This document shows, piece by piece, positions 23,651-34,645 of a stretch of DNA of 64,000 nucleotides. The notes beneath the pieces were generated by a model, which worked only from the letters and a program-made list of their open reading frames with translations, was not told the origin of the DNA and made no database searches. Both the position numbers and the translations under genes were made by a program. Where the stretch lies: positions 1,612,001-1,676,000 of the forward strand of contig CAMAPF010001049.1 of NCBI GenBank assembly GCA_945859915.1, in the 5' to 3' direction. The DNA comes from Cuscuta epithymum. Taxonomy: Eukaryota; Streptophyta; Magnoliopsida; Solanales; Convolvulaceae. The stretch's first letter is position 1. Each line of letters starts with the position of its first letter.

Positions 23651-24500
23651 GTATACATGATTATATATGATGTACTTGCAATTGAATATGAGATATAGAA
23701 CTACCACTTTAATATGTTTTCGTATTATTACGAATATTATTCTCTTTTGTGTGATTCATCTTGTTAATTTGTTCAATTTAAATGTAATAAATAATGCCTA
23801 ATTAAACATATTTAGCAATTATGGATTTGTTTAATTTAATGCAGCCACTTTACCAATTTAATTTAATTAATGCATATTAACTTTGGCCTGGGAAATTTAT
23901 TAAATTCTTCACCCAAAAAAAACGTTGTTCACACTTCACAGTTATACTTCAGCATACGCAAGAAATTATTATATTTCCATTTTCACCTTTATAAAGGAAT
24001 TTCATAAATACAAAGTAGCATTTCTGGTTTACCAAAAATAAACATACATTACTTATAAACACCATTCTCATGACATTTTAATTTTTTGTATTTGTAGTGC
24101 CAAATTATATACTTCGACCATTATTACAATTTACTATATATATTTGTATCATAATTGTGAATGTACTCATCTCCATTATCACCGTCATTAATCTTATACC
24201 ATATATAGCAATCACATAGTCATGATTTCCATCATTATCCCATAATTAAACTTCTTCTCATATATATTCACAGGAGCAATTAGCAGCTGAAATCAGATGA
24301 TGTTCAATCCCAATCAGAAAGTCTTATTTCAAAAGAAGATTGAACCACCATCAATAACATCACACCAAGATTGTTAGGATCATATTGCACTGAAAGTAGA
24401 TTTTGATGATGTATATAAAGTAAAGGCTCGTGGAGGTTTAATTTGTGAGGGTAGTACTAGAGGTCCCTAGTACTGTCGTCACAAAAGGGTCATAACCTTT
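23650..24500. other. AT-rich gene-free stretch
   Basis: I see no open frame with protein character, no RNA gene and no clear element ends. Only scattered TATA-like A/T runs are present. Confidence 0.5.
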
Positions 24501-24666
24501 GTTTCTATAAAGTGCACACTCTTGAGGTCAAGACTTTCGTTGCATGTTTAAATATCTCCCAAAAGATATTGGAACTCATTCTGTTAGAGGAAAAGGGGCT
24601 GAAAATGAAAAGATTTAAATGTCTATCCATCCCCCGGACTTTTACCTCACTTGGGACCCACACACC

Positions 24667-25930
24667 TCAATTGTTTTTTATGTGTTTTGATATACATATT
24701 AGTCTTGAAGATTCAACCATTGTATATCCATTAAAGACAAATTGGTGGAACAACCTTCTACTTTGGAGGATGAAAGTGCATTCTGTGCTCCGTTCATGCA
24801 ATATATATGCCAAAAATTCTCTAATGCTAACACTTCGACGACCCTTTGTAAATGAAGTAGGGAAAAGTACGAAAAATGTACTTGTGGTTGGACCCCTTTC
24901 AGATAGGGTCATGTGTTTCATTCTTTATCAAAGTGGTTCATGTGTTTGAATTCCGTTATCACAAGAGGGTCATGCCGTTAAAAACGTCTGAAAAAGACCT
25001 TTAAAACTAACTCTGATTTTCAAAAGTGCCCGAAAAACTAAAAGAAAATACCGGAAGGTGCGCCTCAATAAGACGATCGCTGGGCCATCTTTCTTTTTGT
25101 TTTCAGCCACCGTTGTCACCGGAAAGTCCACCAAAAAAGTGATATTAGTGAAATCATTTTAAAAAAATAATTCAAACAGATATGAAAAATCCATAGGCGA
25201 AGGTGGTTTGGAGGTCATCTTGACGAGGCGCACCTTTCGGTATTTTTCTTTTAATTTTCGGGCACTTTTGAAAATCATAGTTACTTTAACGGTCTTTTTC
25301 AGACGTTTGTAACGGCGTGACCCTCTTGTGATAACGGAATTCAAACACATGAACCACTTTGATAAAAAATGAAACACATTATTCTATCTAAAAATGGGCC
25401 CTACCACAAGTACCTTTTTCGTACTTTTCCTGAAGAAGTATTACCGTCACAAAAATTAATTTCCTCCCTATAACCATCTTCACCGAAGGGAAAGAGAAGT
25501 GGATATTGCAACCCCAAATGTGCAAGATTCAGTTCATTTATACGCTTCAAAAAACCTCCCTGGGTTTCAACCATTATATCTCTTTGCCCAAGTGATTCAT
25601 CAAAATCTCCCACAACCAAGGCTACTACTTCTGAAACCGCAGGTTGATTATAAGTTCAATGAAGTAAATAGGTAGGAGAAACAAATATGTCTTCGCCACA
25701 AACTCGCTTTTTCCTCACCACCCCCTACAATCTTGTATCTAACCATCCTAAATGTCTTCATCAAAACGTTATGTTCATCCAACATTCCTCTTAAAGTAGA
25801 CATGATCTCTGCGTGCAAATTTTTTTTTTGTATCGTCTCTAACAGAACTCAAACGGTTAAGATCTTCGTGTTGTGTGTCATATATACATAGTTGGGCAAA
25901 TTTTGGGACACTTCCTTCTTGTGGCAATAG
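24667..25930 (-). pseudogene. Helitron helicase-like N-terminal fragment, interrupted
   Basis: Minus-strand pieces match the Helitron_like_N (Rep-type) domain. The first reads PKFAQLCIYDTQHEDLNRLS near 25900, then LDEHNVLMKTFRMVRYK near 25770, then NQPAVSEVVALVVGDFDES and LQYPLLFPFGEDGYRE at about 25640-25470. After a 570-bp foldback insertion it resumes as SIREFLAYILHERSTE, SRRLFHQFVFNGYTMVESSR and ends at 24667. Frameshifts separate the upstream pieces. The Rep catalytic motifs and the helicase domain are missing, so this is a dead 5' fragment; the Helitron ends were not located. Confidence 0.8.
24861..25430. mobile_element. Foldback (long-TIR) element inserted in the Helitron remnant
   Basis: Arms of about 270 bp start ggaaaagtacgaaaaa on both ends and meet near 25120. 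Flanks are tgaagtag and tgaagaag, an 8-9-bp target duplication with one mismatch. Removing it rejoins the two halves of the Helitron reading frame. A related arm pair lies at about 59150-59620. Confidence 0.75.
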
Positions 25931-26127
25931 AGACTAGATGATAATTCTAACCACCAAGTTTAAAAATTGGTGGTGACCCACTCTTGTTAATTGTATTATC
26001 TATCCTCCCACGCATCCATGTGAACAAAAACATACAATTATATGATCTGATAGAACATTGAATTTTAGAGCGAGAAGCTCTGGCAAAACGCTAACCCTGC
26101 ATCTTCGTTCGCATGCCCAATTCCTGT

Positions 26128-28075
26128 GCGTAATAATGCCGCCGGTGAAGGGACCAGACTCTGCAACCGCTAGAAATGGATCCTCCTATGCTAAAGCGTA
26201 AGGGAACCCCTCCCCGGCTGTCTACATCCCCAACCATGCCTTTTCACCGAAGTTGACTTCTTGGAACTTCCGGCCAAGTCTCTTGGTCGATTCAGAGGTT
26301 TAATTTCCTTGTCGGTATCTTTTACTGAAGAAGACGTCTAGGTTTTATCCTCCAATTTCCGCTATGCTCTTGTTGGTACATTCCCAGAAGGACGCCCCCA
26401 CTTATCTGCGATTCGAAGGGCTTTGGATGCGACAGGGTTCACTCACCCCTATTCCGTTGGGCTGCTTTGATCGAATAGGATTCTTATCAAATTTATTTCT
26501 AATTTCGACTTTCGACGATTTTGGTTAAAACAAATCTGGGATTTCTTTGGGTTTTCGATGACTGTTACCAGATGGACGCCCTCATTTTCTTTTGATCGAG
26601 ACTGCCCTTTAACTCCAAATTGGGTAGCCCTGGAAGGGCTACTGATTCATTTTCATGATATTAGGGCATTATTTTCTATTGCTGGACTTTTGGGTAGACC
26701 TCTTCGTATAGATTCTCCCGTGACAAACTTTTCTAGACCCACCACAATGATAATCTGTATTAAAATTGATGTGTCCAAAGAATTGCCCCAAAAAAAGTTG
26801 GATTGTGAATGGCCAAACAGGTTTTTTCCCGTCTGTTTTGTACAAAAATCTACCTGTTTTTTGTACAATATGCTCTCGGTTTGACCACCCCAAAATGAAA
26901 TGCCCCTAGGGTTCAAATATTCTCGATCCTAAACTGATGATGCTACAATTGGCTGAGGTTACTCGCCTACTCGGGTTATGGATCAAAATGTTTCTGCCAC
27001 CGTTGATGCCTCAAAAACTGCTCCCTTGGTTGCTCATGATACTGGAGTCACTGGCAATAATACCAGTATTGTCCAGGTTCTCCCTGCTCCACTTAATACA
27101 ACAACCCTGGTCCCTGTTGAAACTATTGTTGCTTTTGATGCTTGTGCCCCTTGTATTACATGTGATGATCTAGTTGTTTCTAACATTGGTGCCCTCGGTG
27201 TTACGGAAACTGTTGCCCCTATTGAAATGGCCATCATTGATCAAAATATTTTTGATGTTAACAATGCTTATTCTGTTGTTTTACATGGTCAAAATTGTGA
27301 CTCGATTGTCCCTGTTTTGGATGCCCCTGCTGATACGAATGCTTCAACTTTTGATGCCCCTGTTAAAGCCAGGATTTTTTATGCCACTCCTGAAACTCAG
27401 GTTTTTGATGCCCAAGTTCATGAGGACTCTGTTGATCTTGAGTATACTAATGCTCTTACTGAAATTTTTGAATTCACTCCCAGTCAAATGAAGCATGACG
27501 TACTTACCGAATGCTCTGTTGAACCCATGGTGGCTACCTATAAAAAGGCGGTAACCATGGCGGAAGTTCAACCCACTTTAAGTAAAACTCCAAATGGAAA
27601 TGATGAAATTATTTTTGATCTCCCGTATGATACTACACTTGATCCCTCCACGTCCAATGATGATATCGTATTTGAGGACACCTACAGTAATTATTCCTAT
27701 GAATGCTTTTTCAGGAACTGACACTAAAAATACCGACGAGGATGAGTTCCTCGATGGCTTTACGCAGGTGAATAGACGAAAAAACAGACACAAGAGCCCT
27801 TCTGAGACCCCTAACATAGATCAAAGAGCTCCATTATTTTACAAGAAGTCGATCACATCACCCACAGAATGACTCAGACTAATACCTATATCCGGTTGGC
27901 ACGAGGCTCGATTCCCCACAGAAACTAGCTCAAGCACTAAAGCGTTACAAGTCAACACATCCGGAGCCCGAAACCTACCAGCCATATCTAAAGAAGGAGA
28001 TCAAATTTCACAAGAAATACAACATGGCTCTCTCTGCTTCAGTTGGGATTCCCACACAAAATTTTAATTGTTAAA
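26128..28075 (+). pseudogene. Decayed LINE-type ORF1 (DUF4283-like) remnant
   Basis: Starting near 26128 (MPPVKGPDSATARNGSS), broken frames give GTFPEGRPHLSAIRRALDAT-like sequence, then MTVTRWTPSFSF and CPLTPNWVALEGLLIHF...LLGRPLRIDSPV...IKIDVSKELP at 26558-26800. This is the DUF4283 part of plant LINE gag-like proteins. An acidic, repetitive 248-residue frame follows (26978-27721), then a frameshift into DEDEFLDGFTQVNRRKNRHK (27712-27870) and finally MALSASVGIPTQNFN near 28024-28068. Several stops and shifts show decay. No zinc knuckle, endonuclease or reverse transcriptase follows in the window. Confidence 0.65.
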
Positions 28076-28079
28076 ATGT

Positions 28080-29790
28080 TAGTCTCTAGGCTTGTAGCTT
28101 CGTTTATTTCTTGTACTCACTTGGCTTGTTTTCCATTTATTTCTTTTGTAACTACAAACGTTTATTAATAAAATTGGGAAGTGTTCCCTGGCACTCCCCC
28201 ACCTCGCGTGGTTTGCTCTGGGATTAAAAAAATATGATCTGATATTATCTTGGAAGTGTTTACTTCTAAGATTTTCCCCGTTAATCAAATCATATAATTG
28301 AGGTGGGGGTCCTTCATTTTTGGCAATACAATTTTTCCTTGCGTGCAATAGAGAGAGTACTTGGGGTTGGTTTTTGTAGATCTTCGAATGTGTCCTCTCC
28401 TCAAACCAGAAGAGCTCTCCACAGTGGGCACAATTATGTGATGGGTCGCCAATGTCACAATATTCCGCAATTATTGTGTCTAGAAGGAGAAGTTATGAAA
28501 TAACTTTAGTATGGATTAACATAAAGAAAGTCTATTACTTGATAAAAAAAATTAATACTCGAGTCACAACATAATACTTATAACGATCGCACTTGAAGTA
28601 CATTTTACTAAAATAACATTCAAAACATTGAATGTACTAGTGAAAATGGGTTCATGGAAGTCGGAATTTGGGAGTAATAAATACTTTTTACTCGAATTTT
28701 TTTTGCCTCTCTTTTCTTGATGGTGATTTGATAAATTAATAAAAGTTAAGACATTTGTACTATAAAAAAACATTCAAAACATTGAAGTAATTTAAAACTT
28801 TTAAAATTAATATACACATTCTGTAAATATACTAAAATAGTGTGTTAAGAAAATAACTACTCCGTACTAAGTAAAATATATTATATAAATTTATTGATTT
28901 TTTTATCTTTATACATAATTCAAATTATATCTTTTATCTATTATCTATTACGGATGAACTTAAGAAAATGCATTACTTGACAAAAAAAAAATTGAATGAC
29001 AACATAATAGTTATAACAATCGCACCTTCGACCTGAAGTGATTGTGATGGAAGTTCATCATGTATATGCGTTGATACTTCCTCACACATGCGCTGGTTAT
29101 CGGGTAGACACACATCCAAAGATTGCTCTATGTTATTGACATTAATTGTCCTCTCACTCGAACAACGATTAAATGACAAATGTGAAACTGTAGAAGTAAA
29201 TACAAATAGTAATAAATGATAAATACAAATATGTATTGACACTATGTAATTGCTGATATTATGAAATCAAAATATTGAAGTAAATATTCCAATTAAATAC
29301 AAATATTAAAGTAATTGCTGATATTATTTAATTGTTGTCCAAAAAGCCAATTAAATACAAATATGCCCTCAATTACATGATTCCAATACAATGCACTATT
29401 TCTATATTTTAAATGAATTATACAAAAATAAAATTCACAACATTGAAGTAGTAGGATATCAATTCACATTTTATAGAAATAATTAATATTAATTTCTTCG
29501 GTTGTGAAATTATTTGAATGTAGTAAATTTAGTAATTTATATTACTTATTAAATTTTAACAACACTTTGAACCAAATGATGTGTTATGAATAATATTAGA
29601 CAAAAAAGGTAGTATTTTTTTTACTGATCTTTATGTGTGGTACAGAATGGTATAAATTTATTGAATTTATTATATGAATTTATTGACTTTATTATTACCA
29701 TTATACATAATACAAATAATATTTTTTCCCATTACAAATTATTTAACAAATTTAGCTCATATAAATTTGAACAAAATCCAGCTAAATTTT
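28080..29790. other. AT-rich DNA without a recognised gene
   Basis: Two related stretches (about 28530-28620 and 28975-29040) share 'ataacgatcgcac'-like words and suggest an old local duplication. A minus-strand frame at 29242-28973 has a protein-like patch (SLDVCLPDNQRMCEEV), but no family is recognised and no exon structure supports it. Confidence 0.4.
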
Positions 29791-29799
29791 AAGCCATTT

Positions 29800-30110
29800 G
29801 AATACTTATTTTCAGCCCATTTGAACCCAAGTATGAAATTTAATGGCACCATGAGACATTATTTAGCTTCTAACCAAATTCAGCCCAATTTAAAAACCAA
29901 CATGGCCCAATTTCGACCCAACCCACTCCTATTCCACTAAATTCGTCCAACCCATTTATTTTTTGTATTTAATACAGCGTATACGGAGTATTAAATACAG
30001 ACCTACCCCCAAACCCTAATAATATATAAGCCCATACATAACCCTATACGTATATTCACTCCACTCTCTAAGAGCCATCGGTTAAACTGATGGTCTCTTC
30101 ATCTCACTTC
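29800..30110 (+). promoter_or_regulatory. Housekeeping-type promoter-like segment facing the inverted repeat
   Basis: AGCCCA/GGCCCA site II-type words lie near 29815, 29881 and 29903. The telo-box aaaccctaa is at 30011-30019 and tatataag at 30023-30030, followed by a CT-rich leader (about 30058-30150). This combination is typical of plant ribosomal-protein and translation-gene promoters. No ORF follows: the T-rich sequence after about 30190 looks like a leader intron and runs into the left arm. Promoter activity is inferred from motifs only. Confidence 0.45.
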
Positions 30111-31839
30111 CTCTCTATCTTTCTTCTACGCCGGCCTATGTATCTTTCTTCTAGTTAAATCGGTGTTCATCTATCTTCTTTCTGTTGTTCATTGATATCT
30201 GATTGTGGATGTGTTCGTTAACATGTTAATGAATTGAACGATGGTAGTCCATTTGCGATTCAATGTTGTGTTGATATATAATCTGTTCTTCTTAAATGTT
30301 TTTCTAAATTTGTTTTCGTTTTCAGTATTTCTCTAATGTTTATTGTTGTTATTTAAATGTTTTGATTTTCAAAGTCTTTTGACTATTATTCATGTTTTTT
30401 TATTTTTATAAACCTTTCACCGAACCTGATTTCGAAATCGATCTATCTAGATCTGTGAATATCTGTCGATTTGTTATAGATATTTGTAGATCTGTATATC
30501 AGTTATTCGTATATGACTGAAATTATGATATGTAGTTTTTTTTTCATTTCGATCTTTCAAGATTTGTAAATTTTGTTTCTTCCATGTAAACATGTAAGCA
30601 TTTGTTGCGATTAGATCTTTCTAGATCTATGCATTTGTGATGCTTACATGTCTCATATGAGATACATCTATTTTTTGCATCTAAATCTGTCTAGATCTAA
30701 ATTTTTATGGTTCGTTCATGCATTAATCTGTGAATAGGTTGTTCGGGCATGTCTCAAAATGAAATATGTAATGTTTTATGTATAGATCTTTGTAGATCTA
30801 TAAATCTGGATTTGTCCATGTTCAAACATCAGATTTGTAGCATTTGTTGTGTTCAGATCTGTCTAGATCTATGCAAGTGTGATGCTTACATGTCTTGATA
30901 AAAGTCCATAATTTTTTCATATATATCGTGTCTTTTTACTTCTACTCAACCTATGATTCTGTACGATCAAAATTAGGCCTTAGCTTTGCCTTGCCAAATT
31001 CCCTGCTAGTCATTTAATGGCCTTCAGATCTGCCCGGTTTGACAGGATGGCCCATTGCCCAGTACAGTGGTTTAAACTAACTTCTATGGAATGTTTGTCT
31101 AGCTCAACCTTGTATAGTTTTTCAAATATGATATATGGTCAAGTCTAAAGTCTACTACTAGTTTAGGGCCTGAGCATGGGTTTGTCAAATTCCTTGCCAG
31201 CCAATCTACGACCTTCAGAACTGCGTGGTTTGACAACTCATTTACTATGCTCATTGTCCCAGACCTAGATCTTTGATGGAACATTCCCTATGTACCCACC
31301 AACAACTCACATGGGCTCGTTTATAGCCATTTTGACATAACTAATTAACTGGCCCAAGCACTTTTTGTTGTTATTAATATTAACACGTATTAAAAAAACT
31401 TTACTTTGATCATCTTTTTTAAAAATATTTCAAAAAATAAAGTGGTTTTCATCATACCTTGATTAACAAGATCTTCATTTGTTCTTTTACGGTTGATTTA
31501 GTCAACCTCCTCATATTAAAAATGGTCACAAATACATCATCTGGATGTGTAAAACGGATGTATTATATGCATATCTACAGTTGTTTTCGTGGCATGCAAC
31601 ATATATATACTTAAGCATTGCCAATCATCCTTCGAACAACCATACATTGAACATATCACGTCTGTTAGAAATCGATGCAAAAACCATAGATGCATTCTCA
31701 TGCAAAGTAGACATGATTTGTGTTACTTGTTTTTAGCTAAGTTTGCATCTACTCATCCAATCAAAAGACATGCCTACATTCATATCTGCATTAAAGTACT
31801 TTCTATTTAGTTTTAAAATCCGATCAAATTTTCGTGGTA

Positions 31840-32049
31840 TTATAGGAGGTGCATCCAGCCATCTGCACAATCTTTGCATAAGTACACTCCAAACTTGTCG
31901 TTCTTGTTTATTTGCCTCATGCAGAAAAAGTGGCTATAGTTTGAGTGACACCATGAGCATGCATCAAGTAGAAAGCCAACGCAACATTTCCCACATGTAT
32001 AGCATCCCCCAGTTGAATATACATGACATGCACACTCACTCATCTTCAA
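31840..32049 (-). CDS. Small Cys-rich ORF in the left arm
   Basis: The 69-residue frame has CxxC pairs in the order CACHVYSTGGCYTCGKCC, CSWCHS, FFCMRQ, LCKDC, resembling a zinc-ribbon or PHD-like fold without matching a family I know. The right-arm copy (34969 onward) is interrupted by a stop after the first Cys cluster but stays open to 35280 with a basic C-terminal tail. It could be part of a captured gene whose other exons are missing. I cannot say that it is expressed. Confidence 0.3.
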   Translation of the reverse strand: MKMSECACHVYSTGGCYTCGKCCVGFLLDACSWCHSNYSHFFCMRQINKNDKFGVYLCKDCADGWMHLL

Positions 32050-32349
32050 AAGCTAGAATACAACATAGGTTATGTATGAATAAATTCGCAATCGAAATGC
32101 ATGACATGTCATATATATTTCGCAGTGTAAGTATACATATCTATGTAACCTTTTTAAAATTATAGATTTTATAAACATTTTTGTAAGGCCTGTGTTACAT
32201 AAGTATACATATCTATGTATATTCTATATAACATTATATAAGGCCAAAATCAAATGTGCTCAAAATATGACAATAGCCTTATGTATATTATAGTTTAGTG
32301 ATAAACAACATAATAGTGCTAAACAATGATTAAATGAGACCTCCCTTAT

Positions 32350-33487
32350 AAATAAATAGTTCATTTATATTTGTTGTACATAACACTGTTATCCCTTCAT
32401 CAAGTGAGCATATGTTTCTAAAAGAATTTTCTTGAACGTGAAGAAAATACTTATGATTCGTTTTAGATGCATGGATTTAAATGGTAACAAATTTGAAAAC
32501 CAAAATGGAAAGTAAGGGAAATGAAAATACTTCTTTGTTGTTTAAAAAGAGTACTTTTCTAGAAAGCTTCTATCCCAATTGACAAAAAATGGAAGTTCAA
32601 TTATAATGAGCAAAAGTATAAGTGCTTCTAAATTCCTTTAGTGTTTTTTCTCCATATCATTTATTGTTTTTCAGTTTCCTTTTCTCATGTTATCTATAAC
32701 TTTCATGATAACGATAACGTTTTGCAATGATTTGCACTACGATTTGGTTTTATTATACATGATGGTTTTAGCTTTCATGTAAAGCCTAAGAGGCAAAATT
32801 CTAATCACGAACTTCTAAAAATCTCTCAAGGCCCATGGAGAAGTGATGTGATATATTTTACATCATCAAATTGTATTGCAGTTCAAATACTAATCCATTG
32901 TTGTACTTTTTTGATAGGTTGCTTGGAATCATTGCAAATTGAAATAAAGTAGTACTAATTGGAGATGTTTTCTAAAGAAATTTACGCCTTTCATGATGAT
33001 GGATTTCAGAGGGCTCTCAATGAGCATCAAATCTTTAAAGATGTGGTCTTTGATGATAGTGAAAGCAGAAGAAAGTGTAATGTGACAACAAATTTTAAAT
33101 TTGAATGTGATGATTAAAAAGAAACTATTGTGCACGGGAATTCTTACTCCAGAAAGGAAGCAAGCTCTCAACAGAAGTGCATCCAAGTAAAGAGCTTTCC
33201 AACAACACGCTTTATTTGGAAAGTTCTATAAACTTACTTGGTTCCTTGCATAGTGTTGTTGGCGAAGCGTGTTCTAACATTATGACTCGTCATGTAGTTG
33301 AATCATATAACAAAGAGGTTATTTCTAGTTGTTATCTTTGGATGTTTTTAAGTTAGCTGAATAGAGAAAAGGCAATCACCGAAAAGGATCCTTTAGAACT
33401 GGAACCCTCTAAGTTCCATGAAAAAGATTGTGGTAGTAAAGACATCCCCTCACCTGTTTCAGCAACTAAGTCTCATCATGGCATCAC
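32350..33487 (+). pseudogene. IDM1-like 5' fragment in the left arm
   Basis: The ATG at 32965 starts MFSKEIYAFHDDGF..., closely related to the first exon of the gene at 17004. After about 51 codons the frame hits TAA in ECDD*KETIVHG. The homology then continues in broken frame (MTRHVVESYNKEVISSCYLW, LEPSKFHEKD) up to the equivalent of residue 170 of the intact protein. Upstream, 32350-32960 matches the intact gene's 5' flank. It is in sense orientation relative to the promoter-like segment at 29.8-30.1 kb. Confidence 0.85.
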
Positions 33488-33511
33488 GAGGTTGACTTAG
33501 ATAGTTTGATA

Positions 33512-34645
33512 GTGATGCCATGATGAGACTCAGTTGCATGTTTCTTCAAATTAAAGAAACAAGTGAGATGATGTCTTTACCACCACCACCGTTTTCATAG
33601 AATTTAGAGGGTTCTATTTCTAAAGGATCCTTTCTGTGATTCCCTTTTCTCTATTCAGTTAACTTAAAAACTTCCAAAGATAACAACTGAAAATAACCTT
33701 TTTGTTATATGATTCAATTACATGACGAGTCATAATGTTAGAAAACGCTTCTCCAGCAACATTATGCAAGGAACTAAGTAAGTTTATAGAACTTTCCAAA
33801 TAAAGCGTGTTGTTGGAAAACTCTTTCCTTGGATGCACTTCTGTTGAGAGCTTGCTTCCTTTGTGGAGTAAGAATTCCCATGCACAATAGTTTCTTTTTA
33901 ATCATCACATTCAAATTTAAAATTTGCTGTAACATTACACTTTCTTTTGCTTTCACTATCATCAAAGAACACATCTTTAAAGATTTGATGCTCATTGAGA
34001 GACCCTTGAATTCCATCATCATGAAAGGCGTAAATTTCTTTAGAAAGCATCTCCAATTAGTACTACTTTATTCCAATTTGCAATGATTCCAAGTAACCTA
34101 TCAAAAAAGTACAAAAATGGATTAGTATTTGTACTACAATAAAGTTTGAAGATGTAAAATATATCACATCACTACTCAATGGGCCTTGAGAGATTTTTAG
34201 AAGTTCGTGATTAGAATTTTGCCTCGTAGGCTTTACATGAAAGTTAAAACCATCATGTATAGTCAAACCAAATCGTAGTGCAAATCATTGCAAAACGCTA
34301 TCATGAAAGTTATAGATAACATGAGAAAAGGAAACTGAAAAACAATAAATGATATGGAGAAAAAACACTAAAGGAATTTAGAAGCACTAATACTTTTGCT
34401 CATTATAATTGAACTTCCATTTTTTTTCAATTGGGATAGAAGCTTTCTAGAAAAGTACTCTTTTTGAGAGAGAAAAGAAGTATTTTCATTTCCCTTACTT
34501 TCCACTTTGGTTTTCAAATTTGTTACCATTTAAATCCATTCATCTAAAACGAATCATAAGTATTTTCATCACTTTCAAGGAAATTCTTTTAGAAACATAT
34601 GCTCACTTGATGAAGGGATAACATTGTTAGGTACAACAAATATAA
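33512..34645 (-). pseudogene. IDM1-like 5' fragment in the right arm
   Basis: This is the mirror copy of 32350-33487. It has the same TAA after ...FECDD, the same extra block of about 170 bp in the leader (about 34140-34310) relative to the gene at 17 kb, and a slightly longer reach at the centre (into the spacer). The shared defects show that the fragment had decayed before the inversion-duplication. Confidence 0.85.

Noticed and set aside
24512..24949. 145-residue plus-strand ORF
   Set aside because: It lies antisense to the Helitron_like_N remnant and runs into the foldback element; the minus-strand reading carries the recognised domain.
27034..27571. Several frames overlapping the 27-kb acidic ORF
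   Set aside because: These are out-of-frame shadows of the LINE ORF1-type remnant; all are low-complexity.
28973..29242. 89-residue minus-strand ORF
   Set aside because: It has a protein-like patch but no homology I know and no supporting exon signals in very AT-rich DNA.
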